Assembly: GCF_030490285.1 (NCBI RefSeq)
Contig: NZ_CP129884.1
Span: forward strand, 248,001 to 312,000
Direction of reading: 5' to 3'
Length of the DNA stretch: 64,000 bases
Origin: Methylomonas montana
GTDB taxonomy: Bacteria; Pseudomonadota; Gammaproteobacteria; Methylococcales; Methylomonadaceae
The notes below the pieces were generated by a model. That model was not told the DNA's origin, searched no databases, and saw nothing but the letters and a program-made list of their open reading frames with translations. This document shows, piece after piece, positions 1-7,807 of this stretch. The number at the start of each line of letters is the position of its first letter. The stretch's first letter is position 1. Position numbers and translations under genes: made by a program.

Positions 1-401
1 TTATCGGAAGGTGCGCTCCAGAAATGATTTTGACCAACGTCGTACAAGGTGACGGCGGAAGCGAAACTGGCGATATGGCCGCCGACATTGGTGTACTTGT
101 TCGCACGCAACACCATCATCATCGCATTCCAGCGTACATAGGAGCGGATGGTGCGCTCGATGTCGGTATTGCCGGGAAATTTGGGTTGTTGATCGATCGA
201 GATGGTGTTGATGTAAGGCGTATTGGCAGAGAACGGGATGTCCATGCCGGCTTGTCTGGCGGTGCTGAGCAGGGTTTCGATGAGAAAGTTGGCGCGATCG
301 CTGCCTTCTTTTTCTATCACCGCTTGCAGCGCCTCCATCCACTCCTGGGTTTCGGCAGGATCAATATCGTGTTTGGCGGCAATATCGGTATTGTTGGTCA
401 T
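1..401 (-). CDS. aceE: Pyruvate dehydrogenase E1 component (AceE), N-terminal part
   Basis: This is the N-terminal 133 residues of the homodimeric, thiamine-diphosphate-dependent E1 of the pyruvate dehydrogenase complex, which decarboxylates pyruvate and passes the acetyl group to the E2 lipoyl domain. The gene runs off the left edge of the window. The frame starts at the ATG at 401 and contains AceE hallmarks: a DPAETQEWMEAL segment near residue 15, YINTI near 66, PKFPGN near 77, and RWNAMMMVLRAN followed by GGHIASFASAVTLYDVGQNHF. These match the E. coli protein block by block. A purine-rich AAGG lies about 8 bases before the ATG. The thiamine-binding and catalytic regions are outside the window, so only the identity is certain, not intactness. 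Confidence 0.93.
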   Translation of the reverse strand, partial: MTNNTDIAAKHDIDPAETQEWMEALQAVIEKEGSDRANFLIETLLSTARQAGMDIPFSANTPYINTISIDQQPKFPGNTDIERTIRSYVRWNAMMMVLRANKYTNVGGHIASFASAVTLYDVGQNHFWSAPSD

Positions 402-567
402 TACGGAACCTTGAAAAACGTTGGATTAGCTTGAAAAGGATACCCGAAATGACCGGTTTGAGCATGTGTTTTTTGCTTTATGCCTCGCGTCTTGCAGGAT
501 GGAATAAGGGGTGTAGGCCCATGACAGTGTTGGTAATCACTTCATTGCCAGCGTATCCGGAGCCGGC

Positions 568-2172
568 TCATGAACTGCAAGACAGCATCGAACAGCCGGC
601 GCGTTGTTTGGCCCAATCCGGGCGTTTGGCGGCAAAGCTCTCCTTGTCGGCTTGCTCGGCGTAAGGATGGCGCAACAGATCGAGCAAGTCCCGGACTAAA
701 CTAAAATCGCCTTGCTCGGCCTGGTCGATGGCGAGTTGTGCCAGATAATTGCGCAACACGTATTTGGGATTGACGGCATTCATCGCCGCTCGGCGTTCCG
801 GTTGCGGTCTGCTGTCGCGCTGGCTGCGAGTCTGATAGGTTTCGAACCAGATCGTGGCGCGTTCGATGACTTCGTCGCTTAAAGGCTCATAGCTGGTTTG
901 CTGCAACATCGCTAAAAATTGCCGAACTGCGTCGGATTCCTGGCTTAAGTCGATATCGGCCAGTTGCCGATAAAACAAGCTCATGTCGGTCTCGGCGGCT
1001 TGTAATAATTGCAAAAGCTCGTTGACCAAGGCATCGTCTTCCGCCGGTTCGAAAGCCAGTAATCCCAGCTTGGCCGCCATCATGGCCTGCCAACCCTTAT
1101 CAAAAGTTTCGGTATAAGCCAAAAGGGCTTGCTGCAAACTTTCCGCGCGTTTGATCAGCGGGTACAAGGCGTTGGCCAACTGCACCAAGTTCCAGTAAGC
1201 GATTTTCGGCTGGTTGCCGAAACGGTAGCGGCGGCCTTGGGCATCGGTGGTATTGGGAGTCCAGTCCGGATCGTAATTTTCCAGCCAGCCGTAGGGGCCA
1301 TAATCGATGGTCAGGCCTAGAATGGACATATTGTCGGTGTTCATCACGCCGTGCACGAAACCGACCCGCTGCCAATGCACGATCATCTCGGCGGTTTTGC
1401 GGCAGACTTCTTCAAACCAACTGAGATAGACAGGAATCGACGGTTCGCCCAACGCCGGAAAATCGGTGCGTATCGTGTAATCGACCAGTTTTTTCAAGGA
1501 GTCCAGGTCGTCGCGGGCGGTGAAAATTTGAAAATTGCCGAAGCGGATGAACGACGGCGCCACCCGGCATACCACCGCGCCGGCTTCGATTTGCGGATTG
1601 CCGTCGTAAAACATATCGCGCACCACCTGTTTGCCGGTCAGCATCACGCTTAAGGCGCGAGTGGTCGGTACGCCGAGATGATGCATGGCTTCGCTGCATA
1701 AAAATTCCCGGACCGATGAACGCAACACCGCCAAACCGTCGGCGCTGCGCGAATAAGGCGTCAGCCCGGCGCCTTTCAGTTGCAAGGCATAATGCTGGCC
1801 GCGGCTGTTGACGACTTCGCCGAGATTAATGGCGCGGCCGTCGCCGAGCTGACCGGCCCATTGGCCGAACTGATGGCCGCCGTAGCACATCGCGTAAGCT
1901 TCCATGCCTTTCGCCAAACGGCTGCCGGCGAAGACTTGGCAAAAATCTGCCGATTCGCAGGTCTCGGCCGACAGCTCCAAATCTTCCGCCACTTCCCTGG
2001 CGTACGCTAGCAGTCGGGGTTGTTTGGCCGGGGTTGGTGGCGCCCATGAATAACAGGCGTTGTAAACCTGGCGCCGGAAATTGTCGGGTTCGGGGTCGCC
2101 GGGCAACTCGCGAATGAAACGATTGTCGAAATTCAGATTATCGAGGGCTAGTTTGTCGGTTTCGGTAGGCAT
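568..2172 (-). CDS. selO: SelO/YdiU family protein adenylyltransferase
   Basis: A pseudokinase-fold enzyme of 534 residues. The SelO family transfers AMP from ATP to Ser, Thr or Tyr of target proteins and is linked to redox stress. Visible family motifs are YGGHQFGQWAGQLGDGR at 97-113, QLKGAGLTPYSR at 131-142, HGVMNTDNMS at 274-283 and DYGPYG at 290-295. The Asp and Asn of the last two correspond to the metal-binding and active-site positions. The C-terminus is SCSS; in eukaryotic SelO a selenocysteine lies at this Cys, which can form a disulfide. It is slightly longer than E. coli YdiU (about 480 residues). It lies downstream of aceE on the opposite side of a 166-base gap and appears to be transcribed alone. 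Confidence 0.94.
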   Translation of the reverse strand: MPTETDKLALDNLNFDNRFIRELPGDPEPDNFRRQVYNACYSWAPPTPAKQPRLLAYAREVAEDLELSAETCESADFCQVFAGSRLAKGMEAYAMCYGGHQFGQWAGQLGDGRAINLGEVVNSRGQHYALQLKGAGLTPYSRSADGLAVLRSSVREFLCSEAMHHLGVPTTRALSVMLTGKQVVRDMFYDGNPQIEAGAVVCRVAPSFIRFGNFQIFTARDDLDSLKKLVDYTIRTDFPALGEPSIPVYLSWFEEVCRKTAEMIVHWQRVGFVHGVMNTDNMSILGLTIDYGPYGWLENYDPDWTPNTTDAQGRRYRFGNQPKIAYWNLVQLANALYPLIKRAESLQQALLAYTETFDKGWQAMMAAKLGLLAFEPAEDDALVNELLQLLQAAETDMSLFYRQLADIDLSQESDAVRQFLAMLQQTSYEPLSDEVIERATIWFETYQTRSQRDSRPQPERRAAMNAVNPKYVLRNYLAQLAIDQAEQGDFSLVRDLLDLLRHPYAEQADKESFAAKRPDWAKQRAGCSMLSCSS

Positions 2173-2282
2173 GAGAACATTCGGTTTGCGGCTAAAAAAT
2201 TTTCGAATCGCGGCTGGAACCGGCTAAGATAGGCCATTAACAGCTAGTTTATATCAATCAACTTTTCAATTAGGGAATACAA

Positions 2283-2627
2283 ATGAAAAATTTTCTTGCA
2301 AAACGCGGACCACGTGCCGCTGGACTTAGTTCACTGCTGCTGGTCGCTAGCATGGCGGTCACTCAACTAACCGGCTGTTTTACCGTCGGCCAAGAGTTTT
2401 CACCGGTCAGAGTGCCGGAGATCAAAGTCGGTCAAACCCGCAAGCAAGATATTACCGAGATGTTCGGTACTCCCTGGCGTACCGGCATGGAAGACGGTAA
2501 GCCTACCTGGACTTACGGTATATACAAATATGCCTTGTTCGGCGGCAACGATTCCCAGGACTTGCTGATTCGGTTCGATGCGCAAGGCGTGGTGCGCTCC
2601 TACACTTTTAGTTCCACCCGCAAATAA
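2283..2627 (+). CDS. BamE/SmpA-like small outer membrane lipoprotein
   Basis: A 114-residue exported lipoprotein. It has a basic N-terminus, a hydrophobic stretch at about 13-30 and a lipobox LTGC with the acylated Cys at 32. The mature part carries the BamE/SmpA-like pattern: IKVGQTRKQDITEMFGTPWRTG, then an aromatic turn (TWTYGIYKYALFGG), then a DLLIRFDAQGVVRSY strand. BamE itself sits in the beta-barrel assembly complex; many paralogues with this fold have no known role, and this one is not necessarily the Bam subunit. An AGGGAA ribosome site lies 7 bases before the ATG. The M23 peptidase gene follows after 12 bases and is probably co-transcribed. Confidence 0.8.
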   Translation: MKNFLAKRGPRAAGLSSLLLVASMAVTQLTGCFTVGQEFSPVRVPEIKVGQTRKQDITEMFGTPWRTGMEDGKPTWTYGIYKYALFGGNDSQDLLIRFDAQGVVRSYTFSSTRK

Positions 2628-2639
2628 TCGCGGTAAGCG

Positions 2640-3572
2640 GTGTTTGCGCGCCGACTGTTAGCCATTTCGCTATTGCTGGTATCTAGCGCCGGCGTAGCGA
2701 AAAAACTCTACAAATACCAGGATGCGCAGGGTAACTGGCATTACACCGATCAACCACCAGCTGTCGATCATCCTGGCGAAGTCAGGCAATTAAAAGCCAC
2801 CGCCAAGCAACACGTCTGGCTGGAAAAGACTGCCGATAGAGCGCGGCCCAGTTTTTTTGTCCGCAACGCCTATCCGGGGCCCATTGAACTGGCAGTCGAG
2901 TGGGGCGAACGGGAAAACGTCAGCGCTAGCCCGGAATTGCCGCAACGTTTTGTTGTCCAGTCCGGCGAATCCGGCAACTTATTCACGATTACTCCTAATG
3001 TCGGGGCGCAATCCTATCGGATGAAGTTGCAATACCGTTATGTAATTGGTCCGCCGCTGGCGGATTATGTCGGCCAAACGCTATATCAGCCACCGTTGCC
3101 GGCCGGCGGGCGTTTTCAGATTACCCAAGCTTTCAACGGCCCTTTCAGCCATAACGATGACCAAAACCGTTACGCGGTGGACATCATGATGCCGGTCGAT
3201 ACACCGATTTACGCGGCGCGCGCAGGTGTCGTGCTGGAGGTGGAAAACGATTATGTCGGTAGCGGTACCGAGCAGGCGTATGCCAGCAAGGCCAATAGCA
3301 TTCGCATCTTGCACGATGACGGCTCGATGGCGGTTTATGCTCATCTGGCTTTGGAAAAGGCTCAGGTTCATCCCGGTTTGCGGGTCCGCGCCGGCGAGAT
3401 GATCGGCTATTCGGGCAACACCGGCTTGACGACCGGCCCGCATTTGCATTTTGCGGTGCAGGTCAATCGCGGCATGGAATTGGTGTCGGTGCCGTTTCAG
3501 TTTGCCGGCGCCGACGGCCAGATACTGGAGCCGCAGTCTGGACTATGGTTGAACGGTTACGCTCGGCAATAA
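2640..3572 (+). CDS. Exported M23 family peptidase with N-terminal DUF4124 domain
   Basis: A 310-residue periplasmic protein likely to cut or bind peptidoglycan cross-bridges. It starts with GTG, has a signal peptide to about residue 20 and then a DUF4124 segment (KLYKYQDAQGNWHYTDQPP at 22-40). The C-terminal M23 (LytM) domain spans about 155-300. Its zinc ligands are visible as H171 and D181 in the HNDDQNRYAVD motif and as HLH at 268-270, with H235 as the second motif (AVYAHL). Because all ligands are present, an active endopeptidase is more likely than a degenerate EnvC-like activator. The 12-base gap to the upstream lipoprotein suggests one transcript. Confidence 0.9.
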   Translation: MFARRLLAISLLLVSSAGVAKKLYKYQDAQGNWHYTDQPPAVDHPGEVRQLKATAKQHVWLEKTADRARPSFFVRNAYPGPIELAVEWGERENVSASPELPQRFVVQSGESGNLFTITPNVGAQSYRMKLQYRYVIGPPLADYVGQTLYQPPLPAGGRFQITQAFNGPFSHNDDQNRYAVDIMMPVDTPIYAARAGVVLEVENDYVGSGTEQAYASKANSIRILHDDGSMAVYAHLALEKAQVHPGLRVRAGEMIGYSGNTGLTTGPHLHFAVQVNRGMELVSVPFQFAGADGQILEPQSGLWLNGYARQ

Positions 3573-3630
3573 AAAATTAGTGATCGACTACGGTGCGGCG
3601 TGTTAGCAAAAGGATGACGCTCACGGCTCC

Positions 3631-4827
3631 TCAGTCGTGACGGTTTTTGCGGCGAACGACCAGCATTAACAGCGCCAAAGCACAAAATCCCGCCCCGGCG
3701 TAAAAGGTAAATGCCGCGCCTTGCCTATCCCACAGCAAACCGGCTAAAACGCTGGCCAGTAACATCGCAATGCCGCCGACCAGATTGAAAAAACCGTAAG
3801 CAGTGCCGCGTAAGTCCGCCGGCGCGGTATCCGCGACCATTTTCGCCAATAAGCCTTGGGTCATGCCCATGTGGATGCCCCACAGCGCCACACCGGCAGT
3901 GACTACTATCCAGTCGGTGCTGCTGGCCAGTACCAGATCGGCGGCGATCAGCACCAGCAAGCCCCAAGCCAGCAATGTACGATGGGAAATACGGTCCGAC
4001 AAGCGGCCGAACGGATAGGCGGTGGCCGAATAGAGGATATTCATCGCCACCATCACCAGTGGCACCAGCGCCAGGGCGATATCGCTTTGCTGAGCGCGTA
4101 ATACCAAAAAAGCTTCGCTGAAGCGCGCCAGGGTAAATACCGCACCTATCGCCACGACCTGCCAATAAGCGGCTCCCAAACGTCGCAGGTTACTGCGCTT
4201 GATCGGATTGCCGTGTTGGGCCCGTTGCAAATTTGGCGGCTCCTTTACCCCGAATAGCAGCATCAACACCGACAACACGCCGGGGATTACCGCCACCCAG
4301 AATACCGCCCGGAAATCGTTGGCCCACGACAGCATCAAGCCCACCGCCAGCAAGGGTCCCAGAAACGCGCCGATATTATCCAGGGATTGCCGCAAGCCGA
4401 AGGCTGCGCCGCGAATTTCGGCTGGCGTGATATCGGCCACCAAGGCGTCGCGCGGCGCGCCGCGTATGCCCTTGCCAACTCGGTCCAGCAAGCGTGCCGT
4501 CAATATCATGCCGCTGCTGGCGGCAACCGCGAACAGCGGTTTGGTCAGCGCGCCCAGGCTATAACCCAGCAAGGCCAGGCTTTTGCGTTTGCCCAGATAA
4601 TCGCTGATGACGCCGGAAAACACCTTGACGATCAATGCAGTCGCTTCCGCCGCGCCTTCGATCAAGCCTATGCTCAAACTGCTGGCATGCAGGGTGGTGA
4701 CCATGAACAGCGGCAACAGGCTATGAATCATTTCCGAGGAAATATCCATCAACATACTGACAAAGCCTAGCGCCCAAACGCCTTTTGGAACTTGCCGCCA
4801 GATGGGGCGAGAGCCGGATTGCTTCAT
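3631..4827 (-). CDS. Major facilitator superfamily transporter
   Basis: An integral inner membrane protein of 398 residues with about 12 predicted helices. The N-terminal half contains GFVSMLMDISSEMIHSLLP, GAAEATALIVKVFSGVISDYLGKRK (the MFS loop 2-3 motif, with D and RK) and DRVGKGIRGAPRDALVAD. This set is typical of a group of uncharacterised proteobacterial MFS proteins, so the substrate cannot be named. The start was set at the ATG at 4827. A longer frame reaches a TTG at 4944, but those extra 39 residues are charged, non-membrane and lack a ribosome site. The gene ends 58 bases from the convergent M23 peptidase gene. Confidence 0.88.
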   Translation of the reverse strand: MKQSGSRPIWRQVPKGVWALGFVSMLMDISSEMIHSLLPLFMVTTLHASSLSIGLIEGAAEATALIVKVFSGVISDYLGKRKSLALLGYSLGALTKPLFAVAASSGMILTARLLDRVGKGIRGAPRDALVADITPAEIRGAAFGLRQSLDNIGAFLGPLLAVGLMLSWANDFRAVFWVAVIPGVLSVLMLLFGVKEPPNLQRAQHGNPIKRSNLRRLGAAYWQVVAIGAVFTLARFSEAFLVLRAQQSDIALALVPLVMVAMNILYSATAYPFGRLSDRISHRTLLAWGLLVLIAADLVLASSTDWIVVTAGVALWGIHMGMTQGLLAKMVADTAPADLRGTAYGFFNLVGGIAMLLASVLAGLLWDRQGAAFTFYAGAGFCALALLMLVVRRKNRHD

Positions 4828-4995
4828 AAAATGGTCTTTTTGCGGTTCGATGGAAATCGTGGTGTCTAAAGTGCGGCGCTTAGTGTGCTTTAAAACGCGC
4901 CGCTTGGTTATAAAATTATTATCGATTATTTCGGGGATTGACAATAAACGTTAGCAATGTGAACGTTAAGGTTTTCCCATCAACAGGAGGTTTCC

Positions 4996-5781
4996 GTGAA
5001 GTATTGTTTGGTTTTATTAGCCTGTTTATTCAGTGCCGGTGTGCAAGCGGCCTTGCGTGAAGAAGCGGTGACCTACCGAGCCGGCGATACCTCGTTGAAC
5101 GGCTATTTGGTCTGGGACGACGCTAAGGGCGACAAGCAGCCAGGGGTGTTGGTGGTGCACGAGTGGTGGGGATTAAACGACTACGCCCGGCAGCGGGCGA
5201 AAATGTTGGCGGAACTGGGGTATACCGCGCTGGCTGTGGATATGTACGGCGACGGCAAAAGCAGCGAGCATGCGGCTGAAGCTTCCGCGTTCATGGCCAG
5301 CGTCGTGGAACGGGCCGGCGTGTCGCAACAGCGGTTTTTGGCGGCCAAGGAGTTTCTGCAAAAACAGGCTAGCGTCGATCCGGATAAGATCGCGGCAATA
5401 GGCTACTGTTTCGGTGGCGCCACGGTGTTGAATATGGCCAGGCTAGGCGTCGATTTGGCGGCGGTCGTCAGTTTTCACGGTAATCTGGCGACGCAGACGC
5501 CGGCTCAAACAGGACAAGTCAAGGCGCGGGTGTTGGTACTGAACGGCGCGGCCGACGAATTCGTCAGCGCCGATAGCATTAGTGCTTTCGAACAAGAAAT
5601 GGCTCAGGCCGGTGCCGACTATCGTTTCGTTAACTATCCCGGCGTCCGTCACGGCTTTACCAATCCCGATGCCGACCGGCTGGGCAAAGCCAATAATCTT
5701 GCAATTGCCTATGATGCCGCGGCGGATAAACAATCCTGGCAGGCCATGCGGCAGTTGTTTGACGAGGTGTTCGAACAATAA
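4996..5781 (+). CDS. Exported dienelactone hydrolase family protein
   Basis: An alpha/beta hydrolase of 261 residues. The GTG start is supported by a perfect AGGAGG six bases upstream. Residues 1-18 form a signal peptide ending at VQA, so the enzyme is probably periplasmic, unlike classical dienelactone hydrolases. The nucleophile elbow is GYCFGG with C138, the acid is probably D187 (GAADEFVS) and the base is H219 (GVRHGF), giving the Cys-Asp-His triad of the family. A strong HEWWGLNDY oxyanion segment is at 55-63. Family members hydrolyse dienelactones or act on undefined esters; the substrate here is unknown. It faces the TetR gene tail to tail. Confidence 0.92.
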   Translation: MKYCLVLLACLFSAGVQAALREEAVTYRAGDTSLNGYLVWDDAKGDKQPGVLVVHEWWGLNDYARQRAKMLAELGYTALAVDMYGDGKSSEHAAEASAFMASVVERAGVSQQRFLAAKEFLQKQASVDPDKIAAIGYCFGGATVLNMARLGVDLAAVVSFHGNLATQTPAQTGQVKARVLVLNGAADEFVSADSISAFEQEMAQAGADYRFVNYPGVRHGFTNPDADRLGKANNLAIAYDAAADKQSWQAMRQLFDEVFEQ

Positions 5782-5792
5782 GTCCAGCTTGG

Positions 5793-6488
5793 CTATTCTT
5801 TAATCGGGTCGGCGGCGGTCGCCCCATAAGCGCGCATAAAAGCGCCGACGGCGCGTTCTACCACCGCTTTGGCTTCCTTTTGCGTTAATTCAGGGCGAGC
5901 GTTGAACAGGCCGGGTTCGAAGACTTCGGCTTCCAGGAGGCCGCGAAAATGAGCGGCCACCACCCGCGGATCGGCGCGGCGCAGTTGGCCGGCATTCATG
6001 GCTTGCTCGAAAAATTGTGTGGTGAATTGCATGCCCTTGACCGGACCGTTTGCGTAAAACAAACGTCCGGCTTCCGGTTGATTGGCCGCCGCCGCGATCA
6101 GCATGCGTCGGGCGGCCAGGCTTTTCAGGGATAGAAAGTTGCGCATCACGCCTTCGCCGAAACGTTGCAGAGTCGCCGCCAAATCGTCGGACGGTTGCAA
6201 CAGTCCCAGCACTTCATTGACATGGCCCGGTAGCGTGTCGACCGGCGCGCTGCCGCAAGCCGGCGCCAGCAATGAAAACAATTGCTCGCTGTGCCGATCG
6301 GCGGAACGGCGCGCCAGTTCCAGAAATAGCTGCTCCTTGGAGCTGAAATAGTTATACAGCGTGGCTTTGGAATGACCGGCCCTGGCGGCGATTTCGGCCA
6401 TCGTGGCTTGTTCGAAACCGACCTTCTCGAACACCGCCTTTGCTGCGTCGAGAATGGCTTGGCAGCGTTGCTCGCTTTTCTTTCTCAT
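5793..6488 (-). CDS. TetR family transcriptional repressor of the adjacent RND efflux operon
   Basis: A 231-residue regulator. The N-terminal helix-turn-helix includes AILDAAKAVFEKVGFEQATMAEIAARAG and HSKATLYNYFSSKEQLF (residues about 12-55), the classic TetR/AcrR signature. The C-terminal ligand-binding part carries an AcrR-like segment. It is transcribed away from the RND adaptor and pump genes. The 140-base space between them contains a promoter with an adjacent palindrome, so autoregulation and repression of the pump is the natural reading. The inducer cannot be inferred. Confidence 0.92.
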   Translation of the reverse strand: MRKKSEQRCQAILDAAKAVFEKVGFEQATMAEIAARAGHSKATLYNYFSSKEQLFLELARRSADRHSEQLFSLLAPACGSAPVDTLPGHVNEVLGLLQPSDDLAATLQRFGEGVMRNFLSLKSLAARRMLIAAAANQPEAGRLFYANGPVKGMQFTTQFFEQAMNAGQLRRADPRVVAAHFRGLLEAEVFEPGLFNARPELTQKEAKAVVERAVGAFMRAYGATAADPIKE

Positions 6489-6526
6489 GGAACCTCTCTT
6501 TTTTAGACTTGTCGGTACAGTTTTGT

Positions 6527-6554
6527 TTGACAGCCGGATTTTGCTGGCTATATT
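6527..6554 (+). promoter_or_regulatory. Promoter of the RND efflux operon
   Basis: TTGACA at 6527-6532 and TATATT at 6549-6554 are separated by 16 bases (an alternative -10, TATTCT at 6551-6556, gives 18). It points at the adaptor gene starting at 6629 and lies in the divergent gap with the TetR gene. Prediction from consensus only. Confidence 0.65.
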
Positions 6555-6556
6555 CT

Positions 6557-6572
6557 AAACCGTACGGTCCAG
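6557..6572. promoter_or_regulatory. Putative TetR operator palindrome
   Basis: The perfect 10-base palindrome ACCGTACGGT (6559-6568) lies inside a longer imperfect inverted repeat immediately after the -10 box. The segment CGGTCCAGTTTTG at 6565-6577 also recurs with one mismatch at 6513-6525, just before the -35 box, in direct orientation. A repressor bound here would block RNA polymerase. Confidence 0.6.
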
Positions 6573-6628
6573 TTTTGGATCGATTTATAAACCCGCTGTC
6601 GTATCAACGTTCACCGAGATTATCCGTC

Positions 6629-7804
6629 ATGAAGCCATCCGCCTCGTTTCCCGTTAAGCCCCGATCTTCTCTTCAATACGGCTTGAGCCATGGCTGGCTG
6701 CTGGCCGGTGTTTTCACGGTGTTGGCGGCGGGTGCGGCGCTGGTGGCCGTGTCTGCCATGTCTAAACCGGGGGAGGCCAGCCGACCTCAAGTGGTGGCGG
6801 CCTTGACGGTGACGGGTGCCGCGCCGCAATGGCGACAATGGCCGGCGACTATCGATGCGTCCGGGGCGATTGCACCCTGGCAGGAGGCGGTGATCGGTGC
6901 TCAGCAGGCCGGTTTGCGGCTGATCGAAGTCAATGTCAACGTTGGCGACCAGGTGAAACGCGGCCAGTTGCTCGCGCGTTTCGACGCCGACATGCTGCGC
7001 GCCGATCTGGCGCAATTGAAAGCCAATTTGGCCCAGGCCCAGGCCACGGCGGCCCAGGCCGAAATCAATAAACAGCGGGTTTTGAAGTTAAAAAACGCTG
7101 CCAGCCTCAGCCAGCAAGAATTGTTGCGCTACGAAACCGAAGCAGAAACCTCGCGCACTCAGGTCGAGGCGATCAAGGCGCAACTGGCCGCTAAGCAATT
7201 GCAACTGGGATATGCCGAGGTGCGGGCGCCCGACGACGGCGTGATCAGCGCCCGGCAGGCGACCTTGGGCGCGGTGGCTGGCAGCGGCCAGGAATTGTTT
7301 CGATTGATTCGGCAGAATCGGTTGGAGTGGCGCGGCGAATTGACTGCCGGACAGCTGGCGCAAAGCCAGGCCGGACAAAGTATCAAGTTGAGCCTGCCGG
7401 ACGGTGGCAGCGCCGAAGCCATTGTCCGGCAACTGGCGCCGGTATTGGACGAGCAATCCCGACTGGGTTTGGTCTACGCCGATATTCAGCCAGGCAGTTC
7501 GGCGCGGGCCGGGATGTACGCCAATGGCCGTATCGTGTTGAATCAGCGCGCAGCCTTGACGATACCGGCCGCCAGCGTGGTGATCCGCGACGGCCGCAGT
7601 TATGTGCTGAAATTGCAAGGCGGCGCCGAGACGGCGCCGGTCAGTTTGCAAGCGGTCGGCACCGGCCGGCGGCAAGGGCTGGAAATCGAGATTGTGCAAG
7701 GCCTGAGCGAAACCGAACGGGTGGTGGTGGAAGGTGCTGGCTTCCTGAATGACGGCGATCTGGTGCGTATCGCTCCCGACAAAATCGGCGGCGGTGAGGG
7801 TTAA
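6629..7804 (+). CDS. RND efflux system periplasmic adaptor subunit
   Basis: A membrane fusion protein of 391 residues that would join the inner membrane pump to an outer membrane channel. A single helix at about 22-43 anchors it. The biotinyl-lipoyl halves are visible as EAVIGAQQAGLRLIEVNVNVGDQVKRGQLLARFD and YAEVRAPDDGVISARQATLGAVAGSG, with a helical hairpin rich in Gln and Ala between them (about 130-200). Beta-barrel and membrane-proximal parts follow. The ATG at 6629 was chosen because upstream in-frame codons lie in the promoter. The pump gene begins three bases after the stop codon. No outer membrane partner gene is adjacent. Confidence 0.93.
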   Translation: MKPSASFPVKPRSSLQYGLSHGWLLAGVFTVLAAGAALVAVSAMSKPGEASRPQVVAALTVTGAAPQWRQWPATIDASGAIAPWQEAVIGAQQAGLRLIEVNVNVGDQVKRGQLLARFDADMLRADLAQLKANLAQAQATAAQAEINKQRVLKLKNAASLSQQELLRYETEAETSRTQVEAIKAQLAAKQLQLGYAEVRAPDDGVISARQATLGAVAGSGQELFRLIRQNRLEWRGELTAGQLAQSQAGQSIKLSLPDGGSAEAIVRQLAPVLDEQSRLGLVYADIQPGSSARAGMYANGRIVLNQRAALTIPAASVVIRDGRSYVLKLQGGAETAPVSLQAVGTGRRQGLEIEIVQGLSETERVVVEGAGFLNDGDLVRIAPDKIGGGEG

Positions 7805-7807
7805 GGC

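Noticed and set aside
4828-4944. Longer MFS protein starting at the TTG at 4944
   Set aside because: The added residues are polar and lack a ribosome site; the ATG at 4827 begins at the usual cytosolic start before helix 1.
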